Shown here: one piece after another, positions 17,489 through 25,702 of the stretch
Layout of the letters: each line of letters starts with the position of its first letter
Numbering within the stretch: the first letter of the stretch is position 1
Origin: Oryzobacter faecalis
GTDB taxonomy: Bacteria; Actinomycetota; Actinomycetes; Actinomycetales; Dermatophilaceae
Length of the DNA stretch: 64,000 nt
NCBI RefSeq assembly: GCF_046764005.1
Contig: NZ_JBKOFW010000002.1
Location: 62,001 to 126,000 of the forward strand
Direction: 5' to 3'
Notes under the pieces: model-generated
Told to the model about the DNA's origin: nothing
The model's database searches: none
Seen by the model: the letters and a program-made list of their open reading frames with translations, nothing else
Program-made: the position numbers and the translations under genes

Positions 17489-18343
17489 GTGATCCCGATC
17501 GTCCTCGCGGGTCTGGCGGTCCTCCTCGCGTGGGTGGCCCCGGGGCTGATGGCGCGCCGCACCGGGTTCCGCCGCGCCCCGCGGGCCGCGCTCGTCGCGT
17601 GGCAGGCGGTGTCCGTCGCCGGCATTCTGTCCGCGCTGGCGGTCGCCCCGGCGGCGCTGCCCCTCCTGGGCGGCGACGAGGCGACGGCGCGGGTCGAGCT
17701 CCTCGCCACGGCGGCCCTGCTCAGCGGGGCGGTCCTCGCGCGGCTGCTGTGGACCGGTCACGACGTCGGCACGCGGCTGCGCCGGGTCCGCGCCCGTGAG
17801 CGCGAGCTCGTCGACATCGTCGGGCGGCGCGACGCCGACGCGGGTGACGGACGGTTCCGCGTCCTCGAGAACCCGATGCCCACCGCCTACTGCATCCCGG
17901 GTCGCGGGTCCCGGGTCGTGCTGTCGCAGGGCGTCCTCGACGCCCTCCCGCGGGACCAGCTCGATGCCGTCGTCGCGCACGAGCACGCCCACCTGCGGGG
18001 GCGCCACGACCTCCTCCTCGAGTTCTTCAGCGTCGTCCACGAGGCGGTGCCGGGGCCGCTGCGCTCGGAGGCGGCGCTGTCGGAGGTGCGGCTGCTCGTC
18101 GAGGCGCTGGCCGACCGGGCCGCCGCCCGCCGGGCCGGCGAGGTGGCCACCGCGCGCGCCCTCGTCGCGCTCGCCGAGAGCCGCACCCCGCTCTCGGCCC
18201 TCGGGGCGGGCACGACCGCCCCGGTGCGCCTGCGCCTGCTCGCCGACGGACCCGCGCCCCCTGCGCTGTCGACCACCGCCTACGTGTACGCCACCCTCGC
18301 GGTGCTGCTGCCCGTCGCCCTCCTCGCCCTCGCCTGGGCGTGA
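17489..18343 (+). CDS. M56 family membrane metallopeptidase (BlaR1/MecR1-like protease domain)
   Basis: A 284-residue membrane protein with hydrophobic segments near 1-20, 37-60, 70-90 and the C terminus, and the zinc motif HEHAH (His164-Glu165-His168) in AHEHAHLRGRHDLLLEFF. There is no extracellular penicillin-binding sensor domain, so it is the short form. Together with the adjacent BlaI-type repressor it should form a signal pair in which the protease inactivates the repressor. GTG start follows CACCAT by 6 nt. Confidence 0.85.
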   Translation: MIPIVLAGLAVLLAWVAPGLMARRTGFRRAPRAALVAWQAVSVAGILSALAVAPAALPLLGGDEATARVELLATAALLSGAVLARLLWTGHDVGTRLRRVRARERELVDIVGRRDADAGDGRFRVLENPMPTAYCIPGRGSRVVLSQGVLDALPRDQLDAVVAHEHAHLRGRHDLLLEFFSVVHEAVPGPLRSEAALSEVRLLVEALADRAAARRAGEVATARALVALAESRTPLSALGAGTTAPVRLRLLADGPAPPALSTTAYVYATLAVLLPVALLALAWA

Positions 18344-18401
18344 GCTGCGCTCTGGGCGAAGGGGGCTCCGTCCTGCGTGACCACTCGACCGGTCGGTCGC
18401 G

Positions 18402-18845
18402 TCAGGCCCAGCTGGGCGGCGGCGGTGGGGGCGTCGAGCCCGGCGGGGTGGTCTCCGGCTCGGGTGCCGGCGGCGGCGCGGCGGCCGGAGGGTGCGGCGG
18501 GGCGGACCCGGCCGGAGGCGGCGGCGGCGCTGCCGGCACCCCGGCTCCCGCAGCCGCGGCGCCGGGCGGGGGCGGCGGGGCGCCGGGGGCATGGGTGGGG
18601 GTGAGCGTCAGCGGCCCCAGGCGCCCGGAGGACTCGAGCTCGCGCAGCTCGGCGACCAGCCGCTCGCGGTCGGCGCCGGAGCCGGGCCGCCCGGTGGCCT
18701 CGAGGTACGCGAGGACCCCGAGGTCGCGCAGCGCGCGGTCGCCGCCGCCACCCGTGGGGGTGTTGATGCCGGCGTTCTGCATCGCGACGTCGGCCTTCGC
18801 GGCGAGGTCGGTCGCGGCGGCCTTGGCTCGCTCGAAGAAGCTCAT
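18402..18845 (-). CDS. Hypothetical protein with proline-rich C terminus
   Basis: A 147-residue soluble protein. The first 30 residues (MSFFERAKAAATDLAAKADV) look like an amphipathic helix seen at the start of several actinobacterial vesicle- or membrane-associated proteins. A short conserved centre (LRDLGVLAYLEATGRPGSGADRERLVAELREL) follows, then about 60 residues rich in Pro and Ala. It is divergent from the AIM24 gene 126 nt away. No known function. Confidence 0.7.
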   Translation of the reverse strand: MSFFERAKAAATDLAAKADVAMQNAGINTPTGGGGDRALRDLGVLAYLEATGRPGSGADRERLVAELRELESSGRLGPLTLTPTHAPGAPPPPPGAAAAGAGVPAAPPPPPAGSAPPHPPAAAPPPAPEPETTPPGSTPPPPPPSWA

Positions 18846-18971
18846 CGGGGACCTCCCTGACTGGTTCCTGATCCTCCTCGAAACCCTAGGCCGAGTCGGC
18901 CCGCTGCGCCTAGCGTTGGGACCCGATGAACCCGGGCACGAGGTCCGGGCCGAGACGAAGGGCGGGGTGCC

Positions 18972-19694
18972 ATGCCGATCCACGGGTCGCTGTTCCAGGA
19001 GTTCAAGGAGAAGGACACGCAGGACCCCTTCTCGCTCCAGAACAAGAAGATGCTCCGGATCGACATGCGCTACGGCGAGGTCTGGGCGCGCACGGGCTCG
19101 ATGGTGGCCTACCAGGGCGACGTGCGCTTCGTGAACAAGGGCTCGGGCGGCCTCGGGAAGATGCTCAAGGCGGCCGCCACGGGCGAGGGCGTCAAGATGA
19201 TGCAGTGCAGCGGGTCGGGCGAGCTGTTCGTCGCCGACTTCGCCTCCGAGATCCAGGTCATGTACCTGGAGAACGACGCGATCTCGGTCAACGGCGAGAA
19301 CGTCCTCGCGTTCTCGAACTCGATCCAGTGGGACATCCACCGCATCCAGGCGCGCGGGGCCGCGATGACCGGAGGGCTCTACAACGTCTCGCTGCGCGGC
19401 ACCGGGTACGTCGCCGTCACGACCAAGGGTGATCCCGTCGCCCTCGACGTCGCCTCGTCGCCGACGTTCGCCGATGCCCAGGCCGTCGTGCTCTGGACGT
19501 CCGGGGTGTCGATGGACGTCCGCGTCGACACCGGCGGCATCGGCTCGATGATCCGCGGCGGCACCGGCGAGATGCTGCAGATGGCGTTCGGCGGCCAGGG
19601 GTACGTCGTGGTCCAGCCGAGCGAGTCGGTGCCCCAGGGCGGCCACCAGGGCCAGGGCGGTGCCGCCCAGACGCTCGGCGGCTTCTTCCAGTAG
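18972..19694 (+). CDS. AIM24 family protein
   Basis: A 240-residue all-beta protein of the AIM24/TRAP-like beta-helix family, with the typical GSGGLGKMLKAAATGEG and AFSNSIQWDIHRIQ segments and a Gly/Gln-rich tail. Bacterial members are widespread in actinobacteria, frequently next to tellurium-type or stress genes; the molecular role is unknown. The ATG is preceded by a purine-rich GGGCGGGGTGCC stretch. The gene stands alone, 68 nt before bioB. Confidence 0.85.
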   Translation: MPIHGSLFQEFKEKDTQDPFSLQNKKMLRIDMRYGEVWARTGSMVAYQGDVRFVNKGSGGLGKMLKAAATGEGVKMMQCSGSGELFVADFASEIQVMYLENDAISVNGENVLAFSNSIQWDIHRIQARGAAMTGGLYNVSLRGTGYVAVTTKGDPVALDVASSPTFADAQAVVLWTSGVSMDVRVDTGGIGSMIRGGTGEMLQMAFGGQGYVVVQPSESVPQGGHQGQGGAAQTLGGFFQ

Positions 19695-19762
19695 CCCCCG
19701 GCACGCGGCCGTCTGCGGAACACCCCTCGGGCCCGGACCGGCCATGGGGAACAATGCCGGAC

Positions 19763-20776
19763 ATGACGGCTCAGGCGACCGACACCGGCATCCTCGACCT
19801 CGCACGCGAGCAGGTCCTCGAGCGCGGGGTCCCGCTGACCCAGGAGCAGGTGCTCGAGGTCCTGCGCACCGGCGACGACGTCCTCCAGGACCTCCTCGCC
19901 CTGGCGCACGAGGTCCGGATGAAGTACCAGGGCCCCGCGGTCGAGGTCGAGGGGATCATCTCCCTGAAGACCGGCGGCTGCCCCGAGGACTGCCACTTCT
20001 GCAGCCAGTCCGGCCAGTTCACCTCGCCGGTGCGGTCGGTGTGGCTCAACATCCCCGAGCTCGTGCGCGCCGCGAAGCAGACCGCCGAGACCGGGGCCAG
20101 CGAGTTCTGCATCGTCGCCGCCGTGCGCGGCCCCGACGACAAGCTCATGCAGCAGATGCGCGAGGGCGTGGCCGCCATCAGGGCGGCGGTCGACATCCAG
20201 GTCGCGGCGTCCCTCGGCATGCTGACGCAGGAGCAGGTCGACGAGCTCGTCGACATGGGCGTACACCGCTACAACCACAACCTCGAAGCCGGCCGCTCCT
20301 ACTTCCCGAACGTCGTCACCACCCACTCCTTCGACGAGCGCTGGGACACCTGCCTCATGGTCAAGGAGTCAGGGATGGAGCTGTGCTGCGGAGGCCTCGT
20401 CGGCATGGGTGAGACGCTCGAGCAGCGCGCCGAGCTCGCCGCCCAGCTGGGAGAGCTCGAGCCCCACGAGGTGCCGCTCAACTTCCTCAACCCCCGCCCG
20501 GGCACCCCCTTCGGCGACCTCGAGCCGATGGAGGCGTCCGACGCCCTGCGCACCATCGCCGCCTTCCGCCTCGCCCTGCCGCGCACGATCCTGCGCTACG
20601 CCGGGGGACGCGAGCTCACCCTCGGCGACCTCGGCACCCGCGACGGCCTCCTCGGCGGCATCAACGCCGTCATCGTCGGCAACTACCTGACGACGCTCGG
20701 CCGCGAGCCCAAGGAGGACCTCGCCCTCCTCGCCGAGCTCGAGATGCCCATCAAGGCGCTCAACGAGACCCTCTGA
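19763..20776 (+). CDS. bioB: Biotin synthase
   Basis: Radical-SAM enzyme that inserts sulphur into dethiobiotin, the last step of biotin synthesis. The cluster-binding cysteines are C73, C77 and C80 in GGCPEDCHFC. Other conserved blocks are GASEFCIVAAVRGP, YNHNLEAGRSYFPNV and FLNPRPGTPF. Actinobacterial BioB of this kind depends on the small protein BsaP, whose gene follows 10 nt downstream. I place the start at 19763 because AACAAT lies 7 nt upstream; an ATG at 19754 overlaps that element and is the alternative. Confidence 0.95.
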   Translation: MTAQATDTGILDLAREQVLERGVPLTQEQVLEVLRTGDDVLQDLLALAHEVRMKYQGPAVEVEGIISLKTGGCPEDCHFCSQSGQFTSPVRSVWLNIPELVRAAKQTAETGASEFCIVAAVRGPDDKLMQQMREGVAAIRAAVDIQVAASLGMLTQEQVDELVDMGVHRYNHNLEAGRSYFPNVVTTHSFDERWDTCLMVKESGMELCCGGLVGMGETLEQRAELAAQLGELEPHEVPLNFLNPRPGTPFGDLEPMEASDALRTIAAFRLALPRTILRYAGGRELTLGDLGTRDGLLGGINAVIVGNYLTTLGREPKEDLALLAELEMPIKALNETL

Positions 20777-20786
20777 GCGCAGGCGC

Positions 20787-21038
20787 GTGGTGATGGTCGT
20801 GTCGGAGGACGCCGCGGTCGGCCCGGTGCCGCGCCCCTCCACGCCCGGCGAGTGGTGCGGGCAGTGCGGCTCGGCGGTGGGCGAGGGCGACCACGGGCGC
20901 TGCGCCCGCCGGGCCGAGCTCGAACCGCCCCGCTTCTGCGCCCACTGCCGGCGCCGGATGAAGGTGCAGGTCACCCCCGGTACGTGGTCCGCGACCTGCG
21001 TCCAGCACGGCACGGTCGAGCAGCCCACCTGGTCCTGA
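20787..21038 (+). CDS. bsaP: Biotin synthase auxiliary protein
   Basis: An 83-residue cysteine-rich protein directly after bioB, the position of Rv1590 after bioB in Mycobacterium tuberculosis. Cysteines C24, C27, C39, C51, C54 and C71 occur in EWCGQCG, GRCARR, RFCAHCRRRM and ATCVQHG, suited to bind an iron-sulphur cluster. BsaP is reported to be needed for activity of this BioB class, probably for cluster supply or repair. GTG codons at 20787 and 20790 and ATG at 20793 are possible starts. Confidence 0.82.
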   Translation: MVMVVSEDAAVGPVPRPSTPGEWCGQCGSAVGEGDHGRCARRAELEPPRFCAHCRRRMKVQVTPGTWSATCVQHGTVEQPTWS

Positions 21039-21055
21039 CCGCCACCACCCTCCTC

Positions 21056-21166
21056 GTCGCGTGTGCTCAAGCGGTCGCCGGAGGAGCCACCTGGGCACAC
21101 GAGGCCAGCCGCCTGCGTCGCGTGTGCTCAGCTGGTCGCCCTGGCAGCCGGGCGAGCACACGCGAC
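21056..21166. repeat. Family E repeat: two palindromic units 61 bp apart
   Basis: The second unit (21117-21166) is a perfect stem with 13-bp arms, GTCGCGTGTGCTC and GAGCACACGCGAC, and a 24-nt loop. The first unit (21056-about 21105) has the same left arm exactly and a decayed right arm (GGGCACACGAGG). Together they fill the 235-nt space between bsaP and the FMN reductase gene. Confidence 0.7.
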
Positions 21167-21208
21167 GCCACGCACCCGCCCGGCTCACCGGAGGGAATGG
21201 GAGAGGGT

Positions 21209-21224
21209 AGTTGACGGTTCAACT
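21209..21224. promoter_or_regulatory. Candidate MarR-type operator before FMN reductase gene
   Basis: AGTTGACGGTTCAACT is a perfect 6-bp inverted repeat (AGTTGA/TCAACT) with a 4-nt spacer, 50 nt before the start codon. TTGACG inside it could serve as a -35 element. Sites of this shape are typical of redox- or quinone-sensing MarR/HxlR repressors; no such regulator is adjacent. Confidence 0.4.
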
Positions 21225-21273
21225 TCCTGATCAGCGTCGATCGCCCTGCCCGATCCGCACCCCAGGAGAACCC

Positions 21274-21831
21274 GTGAACGTCCTCGTCCTCGTCGGCAGC
21301 CTGCGCGCCGGCTCCACCAACCGCCAGCTCGCCGACGCCGCCGTCGCCCACCTCCCCGAGGGCGTCGAGGCCACCGTCTTCGAGCGTCTCGCCGACCTCC
21401 CGCACTACTCCGAGGAGCTCGACCACGACGACGCCCTGCCCGAGGTCGCCCGCGACCTGCGCGAGGCCGTCGCCGACACCGACGCCGTCCTGCTCGTGAC
21501 CCCCGAGTACAACGGCTCCCTGTCCTCGGCCGTCAAGAACGCCGTCGACTGGGCCTCACGCCCGCGCGGCGCGTCGTCGATCGCCGGCAAGCCCGCGGCC
21601 GTCCTCGGCGCCAGCGGCTCACCCAACGCCGCCCAGTGGGCCCGGGAGGACGGGGTCAAGGTCCTGCGCGTCGCAGGGGCCCACGTCATCGACGACACCG
21701 TCGGCGTCCCCGCATCGTTCCAGGCCTTCGAGGGTGGTCGCCTCACCGACGCCGACCTCGATGCCGAGCTGCGCCGCCTCGTCGCCCGCCTCGCCGGCGA
21801 GGTCCGCGGCGCGTCGTCCTCCGCCGCCTGA
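21274..21831 (+). CDS. NADPH-dependent FMN reductase
   Basis: A 185-residue flavodoxin-fold enzyme (PF03358). The FMN phosphate loop is GSLRAGSTNRQLADA and the second flavin segment PEYNGSLSSAVKNAVDW. Members reduce FMN, quinones or azo compounds with NAD(P)H. GTG start with a clear Shine-Dalgarno (AGGAGAA, 3-4 nt spacing to CCC-GTG). It interrupts the biotin genes without obvious link to them, and is bordered by family E and family B repeats. Confidence 0.88.
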   Translation: MNVLVLVGSLRAGSTNRQLADAAVAHLPEGVEATVFERLADLPHYSEELDHDDALPEVARDLREAVADTDAVLLVTPEYNGSLSSAVKNAVDWASRPRGASSIAGKPAAVLGASGSPNAAQWAREDGVKVLRVAGAHVIDDTVGVPASFQAFEGGRLTDADLDAELRRLVARLAGEVRGASSSAA

Positions 21832-21896
21832 CCCGGCACCCCGCTGCCTGACCCGCCGCCTGGCCCGGTTGCCTGACCCGACCCAGCCCGGCGGAG

Positions 21897-21956
21897 TCGA
21901 GTGGCCGCGACACGCTGATGCCACGGCCGGACCGTCAGCGTGTCGTGGCCACTCGA
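21897..21956. repeat. Family B repeat, copy 1 (60-nt stem-loop)
   Basis: Left arm 21897-21918 (TCGAGTGGCCGCGACACG..) pairs with right arm 21935-21956 over 22 bp with a single mismatch; the loop is 16 nt. The same 60-nt element, with a 22-bp arm and 16-nt loop, recurs at 47720-47779. Confidence 0.85.
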
Positions 21957-22012
21957 CCGGGACGCCCGAAACCCGGTGGCCCGCGCTGGCCGGGGGCTGC
22001 GACCATCGCCGG

Positions 22013-22501
22013 ATGTCCGGAGCCCTGGCGCGTGCCCGCGCCGACCTCGAGGCCGGTCGCCCGTGGATGGCGCGCGACCGGCTGGTCGGCGCGCTCGCGC
22101 AGCGGCAGGACGACGAGCTGCTCGACCTCCTCGCCGAGGTCCACGAGACGATGGGCGACCTCCCGGCGGCCGGTGCCCTGTGGTTCGTCACGGGCCGTGA
22201 CGACGACCGCGCCCGAGCCGCGGTCGACGCCTGGCGCGACCGGCACGCGTCGGACGAGCAGCGGTGGCGGAGCATCCCGGGTCCGATGCGCCGGCACGCA
22301 CGGCCCCCCACCGCCCTCGACGAGCTCCGGGCGGCGGCGGTCGTCGAGTCGCGCGGCCGCACCGCCCCGCTGCCCGACGTCCCCGAGGAGGGGTCGTGGC
22401 GCGACGCGCTCGCTCCGGTCGGGTGCCTCCTCGTCCTCCTGGGCTTCCTGGTCCTCGTCGTCGTCGGTGGCTGGACCGTCTGGCACTGGATCCGGGGCTG
22501 A
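22013..22501 (+). CDS. DUF6584-like membrane-anchored protein
   Basis: A 162-residue protein with a helical N-terminal part of tetratricopeptide character (LARARADLEAGRPWMARDRL, then LLAEVHETMGDLPAAGALWF) and one C-terminal membrane helix (GCLLVLLGFLVLVVVGGWTV). The N-terminal pattern matches actinobacterial DUF6584 proteins; function unknown. ATG follows GACCAT by 6 nt. It lies between family B and family D repeats. Confidence 0.7.
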   Translation: MSGALARARADLEAGRPWMARDRLVGALAQRQDDELLDLLAEVHETMGDLPAAGALWFVTGRDDDRARAAVDAWRDRHASDEQRWRSIPGPMRRHARPPTALDELRAAAVVESRGRTAPLPDVPEEGSWRDALAPVGCLLVLLGFLVLVVVGGWTVWHWIRG

Positions 22502-22519
22502 CCGTCTCCCGCCCCGTGG

Positions 22520-22555
22520 GTGCGGACGTGGCGACCCGGGCCACCACGTCCGCAC
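22520..22555. repeat. Family D repeat, copy 1
   Basis: A perfect 12-bp stem, GTGCGGACGTGG (22520-22531) with CCACGTCCGCAC (22544-22555), and a 12-nt loop. Copy 2 with the same 12/12/12 layout is at 45086-45121. It lies between the DUF6584 gene and bioA. Confidence 0.75.
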
Positions 22556-22587
22556 TCGCCGCGGGATGAGTGGGCACAATGGCCGCG

Positions 22588-23916
22588 ATGCCCGCCCCGA
22601 AACCCGACGACACCACCGCCCACGAGGCGCTCCTCGCCTTCGACCGGGCGCACGTGTGGCACCCCTACTCCTCCGCGCTGAGCCCCCAGGACCCGTACGT
22701 CGTCGAGTCGGCCGACGGGGTGCGCCTGCGGGTCCGCGACCGCGACGGCACCCCCCGCGAGGTCGTCGACGCGATGAGCTCGTGGTGGTGCGCCCTCCAC
22801 GGGTACCGCGTGCCCGAGCTCGACGCCGCCGCCCGTGCCCAGCTCGGCCGCATGAGCCACGTGATGTTCGGTGGCCTGACCCACGAGCCCGCGGTCGGCC
22901 TCGCCCGCCGCCTCGTCGACCTCGCCCCCGACGGCCTCGAGCACGTGTTCCTCGCCGACAGCGGGTCGGTCTCGGTCGAGGTCGCGATGAAGATGGCGCT
23001 CCAGTGGCACCTCGCCGCCGGCCGCCCACGCACGCGGTTCCTCACCGTCCGCGGCGGCTACCACGGCGACACGCTCAACCCGATGTCTGTCACCGACCCC
23101 GTCGGCGGGATGCACGCCCTGTTCCGCGGCATCCTCCCCGAGCACGTGTTCGCACCGCGCCCGCCCTCGGGCCTGGACCCCGATGGCGCCGCCCTCGCCG
23201 CGTGGGAGCGGGAGACGCGTGCCCTCTTCGCGGCGCACGCCCACGAGGTCGCCGGCGTCATCGTCGAGCCCGTCCTCCAGGGGGCGGGCGGCATGCACGT
23301 GTGGGCGCCCGCCGCGCTCACCGTCCTCCACGACCTCGCCCGTGAGCACGGCGCCCTCGTCATCCACGACGAGATCGCCACGGGCTTCCACCGCACCGGT
23401 CCCCTCTGGGCCGGGCAGCGCGTCGACACCCCGCCCGACATCCTCACCGTCGGCAAGGCGCTCACCGGCGGCTACCTCACGCTGGCCGCGGTGCTCTGCA
23501 CGCGCGAGGTCGCCGAGGGCGTCAGCCGCGGCGCGGCGGGCGGGCTGATGCACGGACCGACGTTCATGGGCAACCCCCTCGCCTGCGCCGTGGCGAGCGC
23601 CAACCTCGATCTGCTCGCCTCCCGCGACACCCCCGCCGAGGTGGCCCGCATCGAGGCCGGGCTACGCGAAGGACTCTCTGCCGCAGCCGAGCTCGCGTCG
23701 GTCACCGAGGTGCGAACCCTGGGCGCCGTCGGCGTCATCGAGCTGCGTGAGCCCGTCCGCGTCGCCGAGGTGACGGCCGCAGCGGTCGCGCGCGGGGTGT
23801 GGGTCCGGCCGTTCCGCAACCTCGTGTACACGATGCCGCCCTACGTCACCGACGACGCCGACCTCGCCACCATCACGTCGGCGCTCGTCGAGGCCGTCGC
23901 CTCCGCCCACGGCTGA
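22588..23916 (+). CDS. bioA: Adenosylmethionine-8-amino-7-oxononanoate aminotransferase
   Basis: Transaminates 7-keto-8-aminopelargonate to 7,8-diaminopelargonate, using SAM as amino donor. Class III aminotransferase of 442 residues; the motif VWHPYSSAL near the N terminus, SWWCALHGYRVPELD and the PLP lysine in LTVGKALTGGY identify BioA rather than other class III enzymes. The start at MPAPKP is chosen because CACAAT (22575-22580) lies 7 nt upstream; ATG 22579 and GTG 22570 are in frame. Confidence 0.93.
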   Translation: MPAPKPDDTTAHEALLAFDRAHVWHPYSSALSPQDPYVVESADGVRLRVRDRDGTPREVVDAMSSWWCALHGYRVPELDAAARAQLGRMSHVMFGGLTHEPAVGLARRLVDLAPDGLEHVFLADSGSVSVEVAMKMALQWHLAAGRPRTRFLTVRGGYHGDTLNPMSVTDPVGGMHALFRGILPEHVFAPRPPSGLDPDGAALAAWERETRALFAAHAHEVAGVIVEPVLQGAGGMHVWAPAALTVLHDLAREHGALVIHDEIATGFHRTGPLWAGQRVDTPPDILTVGKALTGGYLTLAAVLCTREVAEGVSRGAAGGLMHGPTFMGNPLACAVASANLDLLASRDTPAEVARIEAGLREGLSAAAELASVTEVRTLGAVGVIELREPVRVAEVTAAAVARGVWVRPFRNLVYTMPPYVTDDADLATITSALVEAVASAHG

Positions 23917-23928
23917 CCCGCGGAGAGG

Positions 23929-24345
23929 TCAGTCGGCCTTCGCCTCTCCCCAGCCGTGCCAGTGGGTGATCTCGACCCAGCAGCTGACCCGGTCGCGGTC
24001 GCGGACCGGGTAGTCCTCGCCGCCGTAGTGGCGCGAGAGGCGGTCGATGTCGGCCAGGCCCTTGACCGGGTCGTCCTCCCACCGCACGATGCGCCCGCGC
24101 ACCGAGACGTGGGTGTACCAGTTGTCCTCGTCCATGGCGGTGAGCGCGACCTCCGGACGCTCGCGCATCCACCGGAGGCGGGCGCGGGCGCCGTCCATGT
24201 TGAGCAGGACGGTGCCGTCGTCCTCGACGAGGTACCAGGTCGCCACCGACATCGGGGCCCCGTCCGGCCGGAGGACCGCGACGACGGCGGGGTTGGGGCG
24301 CGCGAAGAGCTCGGCGACGTGGTCGGGGAGCGGGGCCTTGGGCAT
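23929..24345 (-). CDS. PPOX-class pyridoxamine 5'-phosphate oxidase-like flavoprotein
   Basis: A 138-residue split-barrel flavin/F420-binding protein: FARPNPAVVAVLRPDGAPMSVATWYLV at the N terminus, KA-type phosphate contacts replaced by RARLRWMRERPEVALT, and a WVEITHWHGWG end. Such small PPOX proteins in actinobacteria commonly use F420 (or FMN) to reduce biliverdin-like or unsaturated substrates; the cofactor cannot be fixed here. A Shine-Dalgarno (GGAG) precedes the ATG. Convergent with bioA, 12 nt apart. Confidence 0.83.
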   Translation of the reverse strand: MPKAPLPDHVAELFARPNPAVVAVLRPDGAPMSVATWYLVEDDGTVLLNMDGARARLRWMRERPEVALTAMDEDNWYTHVSVRGRIVRWEDDPVKGLADIDRLSRHYGGEDYPVRDRDRVSCWVEITHWHGWGEAKAD

Positions 24346-24444
24346 GACGTCTCCTGGTGGGCGGGGCGGGCGGTCTGCCTGCCCACGCTAACCGCGCGGC
24401 GGCCGTCCGCGGGCTCGGGGACCGGCCGCGCGCCCCCGGGTTGC

Positions 24445-24483
24445 GACATGCCGACGGAGACGCCACGGGCAGGTCGGCGTGTC
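24445..24483. repeat. Diverged family B-like palindrome before bioF
   Basis: GACATGCCGAC (24445-24455) and GTCGGCGTGTC (24473-24483) pair over 11 bp with one mismatch around a 17-nt loop. The arm resembles the inner arm of family B (GACACGCTGAC), so it may be a shorter, older relative. It sits between the divergent PPOX and bioF starts and could influence either. Confidence 0.5.
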
Positions 24484-24541
24484 CGGTGGTCGGGCGAGAT
24501 CGGCGTCCGGGCCGTCAGGAAGGCGTGGCAGGATCTTCGCC

Positions 24542-25702
24542 GTGACTGGGCCCCTCGACTGGATCCGCGAGGCCGCCGCGACCCGTGCGGAGGCCGGGCT
24601 GACGCGACGCCTCGCGACGACCAAGTCCGGTGACGGGCTCGACCTCGCCGGCAACGACTACCTCGGGCTGCGCACCCACCCGGCCGTCGTCGCGGGGGCG
24701 GTCGCCGCCGCCGAGACGTACGGCACCGGCGCCGGCGCCTCGCGCCTCGTCACCGGGACCCTCGACATCCACGACGAGCTGGAGGCCGCCCTCGTCGCCC
24801 TCACCGGCGCCCCCGCCGCGCTCGTCCTCTCGAGCGGGTACGCGGCCAACCTCGCCGCCCTCACCACCCTCGCCGACGCCGGCACCCTCGTCGTCAGCGA
24901 CGAGCACGCCCACGCGAGCCTCATCGACGGGTGCCGCCTCTCCCGCGCCGCCGTGTCGGTCGCGCGGCACAACGACCTCGAGCACTACGCCGAGCTGCTC
25001 GCCCGGCGCGAGAGCCCGCGGGCCGTCGTCGTCGCCGAGTCGATCTACTCCGTCCTCGGCGACGCCGCCCCCGTCGACGACCTCATCGCCCTCACGGCCG
25101 AGGTCGGTGCCCTCCTCGTCATCGACGAGGCCCACGCGCTCGGCGTCGTCGGCCCGCGCGGTGGCGGGCTCGTGGCGGCCTCCGTGCCCGGCGCCCTGCC
25201 CGAGCACGTCGTCGTCACGGGGACGCTGTCGAAGTCGCTCGCAGCACAGGGTGGCACGGTCCTCGCCTCGCCGGTCGTCCGCGACCACCTCGTCAACACG
25301 GCGCGGCCCTTCATCTACGACACCGGCCTGGCGCCGGCGTCGGCCGGGGCCGCCCTCGCGGCCATCCAGGTCCTCCGCGAGCACCCCGAGCTCACGGCAC
25401 GGCTGCACGCCAACGCGGCCCGGCTGGCGCGGGCGTGCGGCGTGGCCGCCCCCGCCGGTGCCGTCATGTCGGTCCCGATGCCGGGCCCGTTCGAGGCGGT
25501 CGAGGCCGTCGAGGCAGCCCGCGCGCAGGGCGTCCGCATCGGCTGCTTCCGCCCGCCGTCCACCCCCGACGGCTCCTCGCGCCTGCGGCTCACCGCCCAC
25601 GCCGACCACACCGAGGACGAGCTCGAGCGCGCGTGCGCCGTCCTCGACCTCGTCACCGGCACGCGCGGGACCGGTTCTGCCGCAGCCGAGCTCGTCGGCT
25701 GA
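24542..25702 (+). CDS. bioF: 8-amino-7-oxononanoate synthase
   Basis: Condenses pimeloyl thioester with L-alanine, first committed step of the biotin ring. A 386-residue alpha-oxoamine synthase with the core LDLAGNDYLGLRTHP, GTGAGASRLVTGT, the aspartate segment VIDEAHALGVVGPRG and the PLP lysine in GTLSKSLAAQGG. GTG start follows CAGGAT by 7 nt. The stop codon shares one base with the bioD ATG (TGATG), giving coupled translation. Confidence 0.94.
   Translation: MTGPLDWIREAAATRAEAGLTRRLATTKSGDGLDLAGNDYLGLRTHPAVVAGAVAAAETYGTGAGASRLVTGTLDIHDELEAALVALTGAPAALVLSSGYAANLAALTTLADAGTLVVSDEHAHASLIDGCRLSRAAVSVARHNDLEHYAELLARRESPRAVVVAESIYSVLGDAAPVDDLIALTAEVGALLVIDEAHALGVVGPRGGGLVAASVPGALPEHVVVTGTLSKSLAAQGGTVLASPVVRDHLVNTARPFIYDTGLAPASAGAALAAIQVLREHPELTARLHANAARLARACGVAAPAGAVMSVPMPGPFEAVEAVEAARAQGVRIGCFRPPSTPDGSSRLRLTAHADHTEDELERACAVLDLVTGTRGTGSAAAELVG

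Noticed and set aside
17481..17492. ATG at 17481 as the start of the M56 gene
   Set aside because: It is in another frame and meets TGA after three codons; the GTG at 17489 is in frame and correctly spaced from CACCAT.
19741..19765. A BirA- or BioQ-type biotin operator before bioB
   Set aside because: No TGAAC..GTTAC-like or other known biotin operator is visible before bioB, bioA or bioF.
21056..21166. CRISPR-like repetition after bsaP
   Set aside because: Only two units with internal symmetry, no regular spacers and no cas genes in the window.
21897..21956. Family B stem-loop read simply as a terminator
   Set aside because: Termination is possible, but two copies with 22-bp arms and identical right arms 26 kb apart point to a repeated element rather than an independently evolved terminator.
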